Shown here: positions 41,617 to 51,352 of the stretch, piece by piece
Numbering within the stretch: position 1 is the stretch's first letter
Layout: every line of letters starts with the position of its first letter
Origin: Sedimenticola_A sp040506425
Lineage (GTDB): Bacteria; Pseudomonadota; Gammaproteobacteria; Chromatiales; Chromatiaceae
DNA length: 64,000 nucleotides
Direction of reading: 5' to 3'
Assembly: GCA_965224515.1 (NCBI GenBank)
Contig: OZ245051.1
Coordinates: 124,001 to 188,000, forward strand
Made by a program: the position numbers and the translations under genes
The notes under the pieces: generated by a model
What the model was told of the DNA's origin: nothing
Seen by the model: the letters and a program-made list of their open reading frames with translations, nothing else
The model's database searches: none

Positions 41617-42300
41617 TTACTTCCCGGACTCATGGTGTATTTTCCACCAGTAGTGTGCACCTTCCGAAACCGAGTCTAGAATCTCCTGGCGCCTTTCCGG
41701 GGGAGTCAACTCTGCAAGCAAACGGATACCAGTCTCTCCATGTTCGGCATCAGCCACGATATGTCCCGTGAAAAAGACTATTTCATCTCGTCCAAAACCG
41801 CTTTTAAGCAATCCATCAACTATGGGTAAGTATGTCTGCGGGGCATTACTCTCTATACCGACCAGCAAGTAGGCTATGGCTGCAAGCCAATCTTTCTCCC
41901 CGATACGTTCCTCAAAGCCCCCAATATGGTAGTTTTCCACTGCCATTTCGCAATCCGACTTATTCAAACCGGCTGCAATAACAAAACGCTCGGCCCAGGC
42001 GGTATGCCTGTTTTGTTCAATCAGCCTGAGTCCATGGTTGATATCCACCACGGCTCCAGTCTCTTCCATCAGATTTTCAAGAATATGCAGTCGGGCAGTT
42101 GGGTTTGTGGTAATGCGTAGCAACTTTGCCAACTGGCGGGGAAAGTGAAATGCTCCCGCAAAAAGCTGCCGGGCATATTTTTGCAGCAGAGACCGTGGAG
42201 CACGCCCACTGGAGAGGATGCGGATCAGCCTGGTCTGCTCCATCGGTTTACAGTGAGCAACCCGCTCAAGTTCACTCCTGAAATCCACTTCAATAGCCAC
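41617..42300 (-). CDS. PqqC/heme-oxygenase-like iron-containing oxidase
   Basis: 227 aa, all-helical. Candidate metal ligands: Glu-Glu and His in NLMEETGAVVDINHG, Glu in GIESNAP, and His-Asp-His in FTGHIVADAEHGE. This is the pattern of heme-oxygenase-like diiron oxidases (HDO) and related PqqC proteins, which perform O2-dependent oxidations of amino-acid-like or fatty substrates. It overlaps the radical SAM gene by 11 bp, so the two enzymes probably act on one substrate. Confidence 0.82.
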   Translation of the reverse strand: MAIEVDFRSELERVAHCKPMEQTRLIRILSSGRAPRSLLQKYARQLFAGAFHFPRQLAKLLRITTNPTARLHILENLMEETGAVVDINHGLRLIEQNRHTAWAERFVIAAGLNKSDCEMAVENYHIGGFEERIGEKDWLAAIAYLLVGIESNAPQTYLPIVDGLLKSGFGRDEIVFFTGHIVADAEHGETGIRLLAELTPPERRQEILDSVSEGAHYWWKIHHESGK

Positions 42301-43141
42301 CCTGATTGGCTATCACATGCTCCATGAACGGTTCAATAAAGCCTTCTGGCGTCAAGCGGCCCCGGTAAGTATTACCAAGATCCGGCCAGTCTGTAAGCTG
42401 AATCTGGATGCCATCATGGGAAAAATCTATGTAGTGTTCACCCTTGCCACGGTAGGCCAGAATCTGTTCTGAACTCAGTCCTGTCATCTCTGATGCAAGC
42501 TTTACCAAGCCATCGAACGACAACTGGGGGACTTCTGTATAGCGTCCCATCGGACCCACATTACGCAAGTGGAATTCACGAACCTGGGGTCTGTTACGAA
42601 CATACTTAAAGAAATCGACCACATGATGATCATTAACCCCCGGAACCACTATCATTCCAAGAGTTACAAAGAAATTCTCTTCACACAGCACATCCAGTGC
42701 AGCCAACTTACGCTCTGCACATGCCATGTCATCAACTTTCTCGTACAGGGCATCCTCCAACCCCCCATTCATTGACATGTGAAGAGTTCGCAATCCAGCA
42801 GATTTCAACCGCTTGCTATATGACCTATTGGCAAGCTTGAGACCGTTGCTGCACAACACCGGCAGGTGCCCCATTTTTCGTATGCTGCTGACGATCTCTT
42901 CCAGATCCTTTCGAACTGTTGGTTCTCCACCAATCAAGCGCACCCTGGTTCGATTCGGGAATCGTTTAATAATGTCGAGAAACCACTGGGCGTCAAGATC
43001 GGGAATATCGCGGTTGGGCACATAACAGTTACTGCATTCCATATTACATCGATGCGTAATATCGACCACTACCGTCTGAAAAGGATTCTCTTCCGGAGAA
43101 AAAGTGGTCCCCGTGGAAACATGGGAGATTGACTCATGCAT
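42290..43141 (-). CDS. Radical SAM enzyme (MoaA/PqqE-like core, no SPASM)
   Basis: 283 aa. Radical SAM cluster motif CNMECSNC (CxxxCxxC, about residues 33-40), GGE motif RLIGGEPTVRKDL, and later barrel strands (LHMSMNGG, VTLGMIVVPGVND). The C-terminal part lacks the extra cysteines of SPASM domains. Reaction not assignable. Pairing with an HDO enzyme recalls the PqqE/PqqC combination in cofactor synthesis, but nothing else of PQQ synthesis is present. First gene of a four-gene strand. Confidence 0.88.
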   Translation of the reverse strand: MHESISHVSTGTTFSPEENPFQTVVVDITHRCNMECSNCYVPNRDIPDLDAQWFLDIIKRFPNRTRVRLIGGEPTVRKDLEEIVSSIRKMGHLPVLCSNGLKLANRSYSKRLKSAGLRTLHMSMNGGLEDALYEKVDDMACAERKLAALDVLCEENFFVTLGMIVVPGVNDHHVVDFFKYVRNRPQVREFHLRNVGPMGRYTEVPQLSFDGLVKLASEMTGLSSEQILAYRGKGEHYIDFSHDGIQIQLTDWPDLGNTYRGRLTPEGFIEPFMEHVIANQGGY

Positions 43142-43498
43142 AACTCGTCACTACCTTGCTGATTGCCTCAAGACGGCCAGAAATCATCGCCGACTGCACT
43201 TGCGAGGAGTGCATGGTACCAAGTCACTTGGCAAGGAACAGTAATCCTTTCGGCAATTCTGTTCAGTTACTTTACCCCTCTTTTGCATAACCATAAACAC
43301 CACAAACAGGCATTTACCCGAACCACCGAATCAATAAAAATTTCTGATCATGATCAAGCCCAATTCAGAGGGTTATTTATGTTAGAATTCTCTGTTATTC
43401 GTTTTCTGATGCCAGCCGCCCAACGCGAAAGTCCGCTTTCTCACATAGCGCGATTCCACCGGCGGCCACATTAATAACAACTTGAAGTACAGAGAATA
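43142..43498. other. Divergent intergenic region between radical SAM and DAB clusters
   Basis: Contains the promoters of two divergent operons. The only possible gene is a 34-codon Cys-rich frame at 43184-43288 (minus, see findings). A 103-codon plus-strand frame has no ribosome site and unnatural composition, and is judged spurious. Confidence 0.5.
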
Positions 43499-44965
43499 AT
43501 GCCGCTTCTTACGCTGCTATTGCTGATGCCCCTCGCAGGTGCTGTGATCATCGCCTTCCTGCCGGGTGATCTGTCACGCTTCATCCGCAAGGTCGCTATC
43601 TTTCAGTCGGCCTTAACCCTGTTGCTTGCCTGGGGGTTAATCAATGTTTTCGACCCCTCTGTCGCCGGTCTACAGCTCTACGAACACTACGACTGGAACC
43701 CGCGCCTGGGCACCTCCTTCTCCCTGGGTATAGATGGCTTCTCCTTCCCGATGGTACTTCTGGCCACACTGCTCTGCTTTATCGCGATACTGGCCTCGGC
43801 CAGCATCAAGAAACAGGTAAAAGGCTACTACCTGCTGGTACTGGTACTGGAGTCGGCCATGATGGGCGTCTTCATGGCCCAGGACTGGGCGCTTTTCTAC
43901 ATGTTCTGGGAATTGACCCTGATCCCGCTGTTTTTCCTTATCGATCGCTGGGGTGGCAAGAACCGCAGCTCCGCATCCCTGAATTTCGTGCTCTATACCA
44001 TGACTGGATCGGTATTCATGCTGGTGAGTCTGCTGGTGCTGTTCGATACGGTGCCCGGCCACTCGTTCTCCATGGAGTCATTCTCAGTCGGCGCAAAGGG
44101 TATTGAGGAACAGAAGCAGATCCTGATTTTCCTGGGTTTTCTGATCGGGTTTGGCGTTAAGATGCCGATCTTTCCAATCCACGGCTGGTTGCCACTGTCC
44201 CATGTTGAGGCTCCCAGCCCTATCAGCATCCTGCTCTCCGGAATCCTGTTGAAAATGGGATCCTACGGCCTGATCCGCGCAGCAGAGATGCTGCCTGGTG
44301 CGGTGATTGCCTTGCAGGGCACCCTTGCCACGCTGGCCCTGATCAGTCTCATTTACGGCGGACTGCTGGCCTGGCGCCAGCGTGACCTGAAGAAGATGAT
44401 CGCCTACTCATCGGTAAGCCACATGGGGGTGGTACTGCTTGGCATCGCCTCCCTGACGGTTGCCGGATTGACTGGAGCGGTCTACCAGATGGTTGCCCAC
44501 GGGCTGGTGGCAGGCGCAACCTTCCTGTTGATCGGCCTGCTCTACGAGCGCACCCACACCCGTGACGTCACCCACTACAGCTCGCTGGTAAGGGTCACAC
44601 CCCGTTTTGCCTTTTTCACCGTTCTCGCCTTCGTCGCCGCTGTGGGCCTTCCCGGCACGGCCAGTTTCGTCGCCGAGTTGCATACCCTGATCGGCGGCTA
44701 TGAGCGCTGGGGCTGGATGGTGGTACTGCTGACCGTCGGTGTACTGATCAGCGCCGCCTACGGGATCCGTACTGTTGGACGGCTCTTCACCGGACCTGTC
44801 CGGCCCGAGATGGAAAAAATCAGCGACCTGCGTCCCAGTGAAATGTTTGCCGCCAGCGTACTCACCATCGGCATTCTGCTGCTGGGTATCTTTCCTGCCC
44901 CCGCGCTGGAACTGATGACAACATCCGTCACCCAGCTCAGCAGCACCTTCGCGGCCTACTTGTAA
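43499..44965 (+). CDS. NuoM/MrpD-like antiporter-type membrane subunit of the DAB cluster (1)
   Basis: 488 aa, about 14 TM helices. Proton_antipo_M family. The TM5 glutamate (MFWELTLIPLFFLI) and TM7 lysine (GVKMPIFPIHGWLP) of proton-conducting complex-I subunits are both present. In this setting it probably supplies proton-motive energy to DabA-based inorganic-carbon uptake rather than belonging to NADH dehydrogenase. First gene of a five-gene cluster; 11 bp before dabA. Confidence 0.9.
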   Translation: MPLLTLLLLMPLAGAVIIAFLPGDLSRFIRKVAIFQSALTLLLAWGLINVFDPSVAGLQLYEHYDWNPRLGTSFSLGIDGFSFPMVLLATLLCFIAILASASIKKQVKGYYLLVLVLESAMMGVFMAQDWALFYMFWELTLIPLFFLIDRWGGKNRSSASLNFVLYTMTGSVFMLVSLLVLFDTVPGHSFSMESFSVGAKGIEEQKQILIFLGFLIGFGVKMPIFPIHGWLPLSHVEAPSPISILLSGILLKMGSYGLIRAAEMLPGAVIALQGTLATLALISLIYGGLLAWRQRDLKKMIAYSSVSHMGVVLLGIASLTVAGLTGAVYQMVAHGLVAGATFLLIGLLYERTHTRDVTHYSSLVRVTPRFAFFTVLAFVAAVGLPGTASFVAELHTLIGGYERWGWMVVLLTVGVLISAAYGIRTVGRLFTGPVRPEMEKISDLRPSEMFAASVLTIGILLLGIFPAPALELMTTSVTQLSSTFAAYL

Positions 44966-44976
44966 GGAGGTAGAGG

Positions 44977-47900
44977 ATGCCCAACACAACGTCCACAAGC
45001 GTCGACCTCCGCCAGCAGCTGAAAGAGGCCCTGGAACACTTTGAACATGTGCTGCCCGGACAGGCACCGATCAAGGATTTCGTACACCACAATACCCTGC
45101 ATGGTTTTCAGCATCTGAGTTTTTTCGATGCATTGAAGGCCGCCCATGACATCACCGGCGCTTACGGCTACCTGCCTGCAGAGAAGTTCCGGGAGTACTT
45201 CAGCCAGGGACGCATTACAGAAGCCGATCTCGATAGTGCACTGGATCAACTCGAAGAGTTGGATGCCGATGACGTTGTGGCACACCTGGGAAATAGCCAG
45301 CTGGCCAGGCGCGATATCTACAAGGCGGTTCTGCTCCACCCCCTGAAACCGATTACAGGCTGCCAACTCAACTGGCAGATTGAAGAGCAGAACGCATTCA
45401 CCTGTTTTCAGAATGACGTTGCCCAAGCCAGCCGTGACCGGCTGTTGAGCGAGTCACAGGGTGACGAAAAGAGCGCCATCAGCGAGCTCTGGTCCGCCAT
45501 CCTGGCAAAGCTCGGACTGGAGCATTTCATCCTGCACCCGGAGGAGCTGCTCGATCTCTCCGCCGACCAGGCCGAACGCATGATCAGCGAATTGGCGGCC
45601 GGTGAGCAGGCTGAAACCACCGACCACCTGCTGGTGCACCGGCTGGTACGCAAAGAGTCGGAACAGCAGCGAGAGAAACTCTTCAACGATGTGGGTGAGA
45701 AGATCACCCTCAGCGGTCTGCTCAAAGCTATCACCGGATACGACCTGATGGACGATATCCGCCCGCTGATGGCGCGCTATCTTGGGAACTACCTCGACCA
45801 GGGAATGGCCTCGTGGCACAGCAGGGACCGCGACAAGGGCTTCTATTATGCCTGGCGTAAGAGTGCTCTGACCGACCAGGCCTGGGTATTTGAAGAGATG
45901 CCTGACTGGCAGGACCAGATCGAAAGCCTGCCCGACGATGCCATGGAGACCATCGCCAACGAAATGATGCGCCTGGGTCTTTCAGAGGAGCACTGGTTTC
46001 ACTACCTGGAACGCATGTCCCTGGATCTTCCCGGCTGGTCCGGAATGTTTCTCTGGCGCCATCTCAATCCGGGTTATGAAGGCTCGGATGAGGTCAAGGT
46101 GGAGATGCTGGACTACCTGGCCGTACGCCTGGTGATAGAGCGCCTGTTCGCCCAGCGTCTGTGCCGGGATACCTGGCAGGTGGAAGCCAGCCTGGACACC
46201 CTGCGCTGGTACTTCAGACGCCGCCGTTCTGAATTCTATGTCCGCTATGCCCTGTTCAGCGACCGTATTCCTGAATACCTGGCCACCCGCGCCCAACGAT
46301 TGAGCGACCACTACACGGTGGATTCCGCTGCCTACAAACCGTGGCAGCACCTTGCTGACATGATCTGGACCTGGCGTCGCAGCCCGTCGGCTGACAAGCC
46401 CGAAGGCTATAGCGTCTACAGCAGCGCCTGGCCCCTGTTCAAGCTGGCCCAGCATCTTGGGCTAAGAGCCGAAGTGATCCGAAATCTCAGCGACGAGCAG
46501 ATAAAGGCCATTTTTACCTGCGTGAAGCGCCTGGAGCCGGAGATATTCGGTTACACCTGGCTGTTGGCCTATGAGCGCAACTACCGCGAAGAGATCTTCA
46601 ACGCCCTCGCCAACAACCGTGGCCGCGGCACCTGGCCTGAGCGCAAGTCACGCCCGGAGGCCCAGCTGGTCTTCTGCATGGATGACCGCGAAGAGGGCAT
46701 CAGGCGGTACCTGGAGGGGAACAATCCCTCCATTGAGACCCTGGGTGCTGCCGCACACTTCGGTGTGCCCCACTTCTGGCGCGGACTGGACGACAGCTGC
46801 GTCACCGGCCTCACACCCGTGGTACTGGTTCCCTCCCACGAAGTCCGCGAGGTGCCCCGACCCGAAGATAAACAGTGTTGCGAAAAGCACCGGAAACGGC
46901 TCAGCCTGAGGATCAAGGCCAGGGATACCCTGCACCAGGAGATCCGCCGTAATTTACTGAGCTCGACAATAGCCATCGCAGCCTCTGCGCCGGTGGCCCT
47001 TGCAGGGCTGGCCGGAAAGGTCTTCACCCCACGGATATTCGGCCAGTTTGCCGACAGCCTCAAGCGTAAGTTCGATCTGGGGGTTACCACCGATATCGAG
47101 CTGACCGCCGAGCAGGCGAAAGAGGATCTGAGCCCGGATAACCTGCAGCAGGGGTTCACAAACGAAGAGCAGATTACCCGGGTGGGGAACTTCCTGCGCA
47201 CCATCGGGCTAAAGGATGGCTTCGCCCCCCTGGTGGTGATCATGGGCCACGGTTCCGACAGCCACAACAACCCCCATATCGCCGCCTATAACTGCGGTGC
47301 ATGCAGCGGCAACCACAGCGGCCCCAACGCCCGCATCTTTGCAGCCATCGCCAACCGGCCGGAAGCCAGGAAACTGCTCGAAAGCGAGTACGGCATAGAG
47401 ATCCCCGATGACTGCTGGTTCCTCGGCGCAGAGCACAACACATGCGATGAGAGCATCACCTGGTATGACCTGGACAAGATCCCTGCCGAACAGCAGGCCA
47501 ACTTCGACCGGCTCAATGACCAGGTGAAACAGGCCGCTATGGAGCACGCCCACGAGCGCTGCCGCAAGTTCCACTCCGCCCCTGCAGCCCCAACGCCCAA
47601 ACAGGCCCTGAACCACCTTATCGGTCGCGGCATGGATTTCAGCCAGGCAAGGCCTGAACTTGGCCATGCGACCAATGCCGTGGCCTTCATCGGACGCCGC
47701 TCACTGAGCCAGGGCGCCTTTTTCGATCGCCGTGCATTTCTTATCTCCTACAACCCAACCGAGGATCCCGACGGAAGCATCCTTGAACCACTGCTGCTGG
47801 CCAATGGTCCGGTGGGCGCCGGCATCAACCTGGAGTACTACTTCTCCACGGTAAACAACGAACTCTACGGCTGCAGTTCAAAGATCATGCATAACGTCAC

Positions 47901-48264
47901 CGGCTTTCTTGGTGTAATGGAGGGGGCCAGCTCGGATCTGCGCACAGGCCTGCCTCAACAGATGATCGAGATCCACGAAGCGATGCGTCTGCTTGTGGTT
48001 GTCGAAGCGAGTATTGAGACCCTGACCAAAATCTACACCCGCCAGCCCCCGCTGCAGGAGTTGATCGGCAACGGCTGGCTGGTAGTGGCTTCAGTTGACC
48101 CGGACACAGGCGAAATCACGCTGTTCGATCCCAGCGTGGGCTTCGTCCCCTGGGAGAGCGAGATAAAACCCCTGCCGGTAGTCAAGCAGACCCGCGACTA
48201 CTACGCCGGACACAGCGAACCCCTTCCGCCAGTGTTGATAGAAAAAACGGAGGTGAGCCCATGA
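44977..48264 (+). CDS. dabA: DabA-type inorganic-carbon uptake protein (DUF2309, beta-carbonic-anhydrase-like)
   Basis: 1095 aa, soluble/peripheral. DabA with a membrane antiporter partner drives vectorial CO2 hydration to accumulate bicarbonate. The zinc site is intact: Cys567 and Asp569 in FCMDDREEG, His758 in MGHGSDS, Cys773 in YNCGACSG, with the same Cys-x-Asp and 15-residue His-Cys spacing as the characterised Halothiobacillus protein (C351/D353/H524/C539). It is longer than that protein. Preceded by AAGGAGG; the stop overlaps the start of the next gene (ATGA). Confidence 0.95.
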   Translation: MPNTTSTSVDLRQQLKEALEHFEHVLPGQAPIKDFVHHNTLHGFQHLSFFDALKAAHDITGAYGYLPAEKFREYFSQGRITEADLDSALDQLEELDADDVVAHLGNSQLARRDIYKAVLLHPLKPITGCQLNWQIEEQNAFTCFQNDVAQASRDRLLSESQGDEKSAISELWSAILAKLGLEHFILHPEELLDLSADQAERMISELAAGEQAETTDHLLVHRLVRKESEQQREKLFNDVGEKITLSGLLKAITGYDLMDDIRPLMARYLGNYLDQGMASWHSRDRDKGFYYAWRKSALTDQAWVFEEMPDWQDQIESLPDDAMETIANEMMRLGLSEEHWFHYLERMSLDLPGWSGMFLWRHLNPGYEGSDEVKVEMLDYLAVRLVIERLFAQRLCRDTWQVEASLDTLRWYFRRRRSEFYVRYALFSDRIPEYLATRAQRLSDHYTVDSAAYKPWQHLADMIWTWRRSPSADKPEGYSVYSSAWPLFKLAQHLGLRAEVIRNLSDEQIKAIFTCVKRLEPEIFGYTWLLAYERNYREEIFNALANNRGRGTWPERKSRPEAQLVFCMDDREEGIRRYLEGNNPSIETLGAAAHFGVPHFWRGLDDSCVTGLTPVVLVPSHEVREVPRPEDKQCCEKHRKRLSLRIKARDTLHQEIRRNLLSSTIAIAASAPVALAGLAGKVFTPRIFGQFADSLKRKFDLGVTTDIELTAEQAKEDLSPDNLQQGFTNEEQITRVGNFLRTIGLKDGFAPLVVIMGHGSDSHNNPHIAAYNCGACSGNHSGPNARIFAAIANRPEARKLLESEYGIEIPDDCWFLGAEHNTCDESITWYDLDKIPAEQQANFDRLNDQVKQAAMEHAHERCRKFHSAPAAPTPKQALNHLIGRGMDFSQARPELGHATNAVAFIGRRSLSQGAFFDRRAFLISYNPTEDPDGSILEPLLLANGPVGAGINLEYYFSTVNNELYGCSSKIMHNVTGFLGVMEGASSDLRTGLPQQMIEIHEAMRLLVVVEASIETLTKIYTRQPPLQELIGNGWLVVASVDPDTGEITLFDPSVGFVPWESEIKPLPVVKQTRDYYAGHSEPLPPVLIEKTEVSP

Positions 48265-49814
48265 GCGGTTACGCCTGGCTGATCCCCCTGCTTCCCCTGC
48301 TTGCGGCAGCTCTTATCGCCATCACCTACATCTATGCGGATAACCGCGGAGAGAAGGGCGAGAAGTTCACCAGTGCCATCGCCGTCGGTGCTGCACTTAT
48401 TTCAACACTGCTCACCCTGTTGCTGGATCTGCAGGCGCTCATCAACGGCGTGCCGGGCCAGGTGGAACTCTTCCAGTGGCTCTCAGTGGGGAAATTTCAG
48501 CTCGATATCAGCCTGACCCTTGATAGCCTGGGCCTGGTGATGACTACCCTGGTTGCGATACTGTCACTGCTGACCCTCAAGTTCTCGGTCAACTACATGC
48601 ATCGCGAGGCGGGATTCCAGCGCTTCTTCATCATCCTGTCTCTGTTCATGGGAGCCATGCTGCTGATCGTGATGGGAGGCAGTCTGGCCATGGTCTTCAT
48701 CGGCTGGGAACTGGCGGGGGTAAGCTCCTACCTGCTTATCGGCTACGCCCTTGAGAGACCAACCGCCACTGGCAACGCCACCCGCGCCTTTGTCACCAAC
48801 CGCATCGGAGATGCCGGTTTTATACTCGGCATATTCCTCACCTACCTCTGGTTGGGCGATGTCGACTGGCCCACCATCGCTGCAGGCTCTGGACAGCTTG
48901 AGACCCTGAACGCCGGCCTGCTGGGGGCGGGGTTTCTGCTCGCGGCCCTCGTCAAATCAGGCCAGGTGCCATTCTCTGCCTGGATCACCCGCGCACTGGA
49001 AGGTCCCACCCCGTCAAGCGCAATCTTCTACGGTTCGTTGATGGTGCATGCCGGTGTCTACCTTGTGATCAGGCTTGAACCCGTATTTCTGCAGGCCCCC
49101 GCCATGATGGTGCTGCTGATACTGTTTGGCCTTGTCACCATGCTCTACGGCTGGCTCAGCGGCCTGGTGCAGACCGATGTAAAGAGCTCACTGATGCTCT
49201 CCACCACGGCACAGGTTGGCATGATGTTCCTTGAGTGCGGACTGGGACTGTTCGAACTGGCTACATGGCATCTCGTGCTGCACGCCATCTGGCGCGCCTA
49301 CCAGTTCCTCCATGCCCCGGCATTGATGCACCTGGTAAGCCGCAGTGCGCGCCCTGCCCCTGCCTGGCTGACCCGGAGCCGCAGACTCTATACCGCCGCC
49401 TTGCAGCGTTTCTGGCTTGACCAGATAGCGGACTGGCTGCTGGTACGTCCCACCCGCAGCCTGGCCAGAGATACCCGCGATTTTGACGAGCAGGTTGTGA
49501 GCCGGATCGTAGGCCTGCCCAGCCAGGTCAGCGCCATCTCATCCCTGGCTGAGTGGCAGCAGCGCAAGAAACAGGGTTACATCAGTGCCGAGGGTGAAAT
49601 CGGTCGCGGGCGCGGCGTATTTGGCCACCTCATGGAGTGGATCGCCTCGCTGCTGCACTGGTTCGAAGAGCACCTGGTACTGCAGAGCAGTGGGGATGGT
49701 GTCACCGGCATCATACGCAACCTGGGCTGGTACGTACTGCAGATTGAGAAGCTGCTGGCCCAACCCCGCTACCTGATGCTGTTGATCATGGCGACTTTTG
49801 TGGTGATCCTCTGA
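48261..49814 (+). CDS. dabB: DabB-like NuoL-type membrane partner of DabA
   Basis: 517 aa, Proton_antipo_M family. NuoL-type features: TM5 Glu in VFIGWELAGVSSYLLIGYAL, TM7 Lys in AALVKSGQVPFSAWITRALEGPTPSSA. It is shorter than complex-I NuoL and lacks the long lateral helix, as expected for DabB. Overlaps dabA by 4 nt and the next antiporter gene by 1 nt, so expressed as a unit. Conducts the cation that energises DabA. Confidence 0.92.
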   Translation: MSGYAWLIPLLPLLAAALIAITYIYADNRGEKGEKFTSAIAVGAALISTLLTLLLDLQALINGVPGQVELFQWLSVGKFQLDISLTLDSLGLVMTTLVAILSLLTLKFSVNYMHREAGFQRFFIILSLFMGAMLLIVMGGSLAMVFIGWELAGVSSYLLIGYALERPTATGNATRAFVTNRIGDAGFILGIFLTYLWLGDVDWPTIAAGSGQLETLNAGLLGAGFLLAALVKSGQVPFSAWITRALEGPTPSSAIFYGSLMVHAGVYLVIRLEPVFLQAPAMMVLLILFGLVTMLYGWLSGLVQTDVKSSLMLSTTAQVGMMFLECGLGLFELATWHLVLHAIWRAYQFLHAPALMHLVSRSARPAPAWLTRSRRLYTAALQRFWLDQIADWLLVRPTRSLARDTRDFDEQVVSRIVGLPSQVSAISSLAEWQQRKKQGYISAEGEIGRGRGVFGHLMEWIASLLHWFEEHLVLQSSGDGVTGIIRNLGWYVLQIEKLLAQPRYLMLLIMATFVVIL

Positions 49815-51331
49815 TGTCGATAACAGAACTACACTGGTCCGCACAGGCGGGCTTTCCAATCCTCGGCCTGCTGCAACTGCTGCCACTGGCCGCTGCCATA
49901 CTGACCCTTTTCATCAAGGAACACCGTTCAATTATCGGTCTCGGCATAGCTACCGCAGCCGCTGAACTGCTGCTTGCGATACACCTGTTCCGCCTTTATG
50001 ACCAGAGTGTGGATACGCTCCAGCTCGCCGAGCACTTTACCGTTTTCGGCCCCTTTGCCTACCATGCAGCGGTGGATGGCGTCGGCGTGATCTTTGTCAT
50101 GTTGACCGCCCTGCTCACACTGCTCATGGTGATCTATGGTCCCTTGCGAGTACAGGGTGATGACAGCCGCCTGATGGCACTGCTGCTGGCTACCGAAGCA
50201 ACAATGATGGGGCTGTTCACCAGCATCGACATGGGCTGGTTCATGCTGCTGTCAGTGGCCCAGGTGCTGTTGGTGGGCGCCATGGTCAGCCGCTGGTCCA
50301 GCTCACCTGAGAAGGATGTTGCCCAATCGAGCTACATGCAGTTCATGGCCACATCACTACTGCTGACCCTGGTGGGCACCACCATGCTGGGGTGGCACCA
50401 CCACGATGCCAGCGGTGGAGCCTGGTCTTTCGATCTGTTCGACCTGGTGGGGGATCACCTGGATCCCGAAGTTCAGACCGTTATCTTCTTCCTGCTCTTT
50501 TATGGTCTGGCGGTGCGTATTCCGCTCTTTCCCCTTCACGGCTGGCTGCCCACCGTTGCCGAGCATGGCACTTCCGCCCTGGCCCCGGTCTTTCTGATCG
50601 GACTCAAGGTAGGCATCTATGGACTGATTCGCTTTGTGCTGCCGATCCTGCCTGAAGCGGTGCAGCAATGGCACCAGTTCGTTGTTCTGTTTGCCACCAT
50701 CGGTGTCTTCTATGCCGCCTTGCTGGCACTGATGCAGATAAATATGCGCCGACTGCTGGCCTTTGCCGTGGTCAGCCACACCAGTATCCTGATTATCGGC
50801 CTGTTCAGTCTCAACAAGCTGGCCTTTATGGGCAGCGTGCTGCTGTCGGTAAACTTCGGCCTGGCAATCGCCGGCCTGCTGATCATGATCGGACTGGTCT
50901 ACCGGCGCACCCGTACTGCGTTGCTGCCCAGGCTGGGCGGCCTGTTCGACAGCATACCGCTGATCGGCATCGCCTTTTTCGTGGCCGGCCTCTCCATCGT
51001 AGGCATGCCGGGCACCCCCGGCTTCGATGCCGCTCACCTGGTACTTGAAGCTGCCATGCACCGCTTCGGAGCCCTGATCACCATCGCCGCGGCGCTGGGC
51101 AACGTGATCGCTGCCGGCTTCCTGCTGTGGGCCTTCCAACGGGCCTTCCTCGCCTCCCAGGCTGAAGACGCCAAGCCGGTGAAAGTGGAGCGTGCCACGG
51201 GATCAGAGACACTGCTGGCGGCCACGGTGATTGTTGTCCTGCTGGGCAGCGGATTCTACTCCGAACCCTGGATCGAGTTGGTGGAAAAATCGTTTGAAGG
51301 ACTCAGTACCCTTTACTCCACGGTTCATTAA
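49814..51331 (+). CDS. Divergent NuoM/NuoN-like subunit, key proton-channel residues changed
   Basis: 505 aa, about 14 TM helices, clearly related to the other antiporter subunits (RIPLFPLHGWLPTVAEHGTSALAPVFLIGLKVGIYGLIRF). The TM5 segment reads LLSVAQVLLVGAMVSRW where the sisters have FWELTLIP, so the channel Glu is absent, and the TM7 Lys is Arg (GLAVRIPLFP). A degenerated, structural or differently tuned subunit is likely. Start overlaps the stop of dabB (TGATG). Confidence 0.88.
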   Translation: MSITELHWSAQAGFPILGLLQLLPLAAAILTLFIKEHRSIIGLGIATAAAELLLAIHLFRLYDQSVDTLQLAEHFTVFGPFAYHAAVDGVGVIFVMLTALLTLLMVIYGPLRVQGDDSRLMALLLATEATMMGLFTSIDMGWFMLLSVAQVLLVGAMVSRWSSSPEKDVAQSSYMQFMATSLLLTLVGTTMLGWHHHDASGGAWSFDLFDLVGDHLDPEVQTVIFFLLFYGLAVRIPLFPLHGWLPTVAEHGTSALAPVFLIGLKVGIYGLIRFVLPILPEAVQQWHQFVVLFATIGVFYAALLALMQINMRRLLAFAVVSHTSILIIGLFSLNKLAFMGSVLLSVNFGLAIAGLLIMIGLVYRRTRTALLPRLGGLFDSIPLIGIAFFVAGLSIVGMPGTPGFDAAHLVLEAAMHRFGALITIAAALGNVIAAGFLLWAFQRAFLASQAEDAKPVKVERATGSETLLAATVIVVLLGSGFYSEPWIELVEKSFEGLSTLYSTVH

Positions 51332-51352
51332 GGTTTTCGAGGATACCCGTTC

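Noticed and set aside
39000..42300. Alginate biosynthesis locus suggested by the AlgI-like MBOAT
   Set aside because: No alginate polymerase, epimerase or export genes are present; neighbours are radical SAM and HDO-like enzymes.
43163..43474. 103-codon + strand frame before the DAB cluster
   Set aside because: No ribosome-binding site, no recognisable domain, and composition unlike coding DNA.
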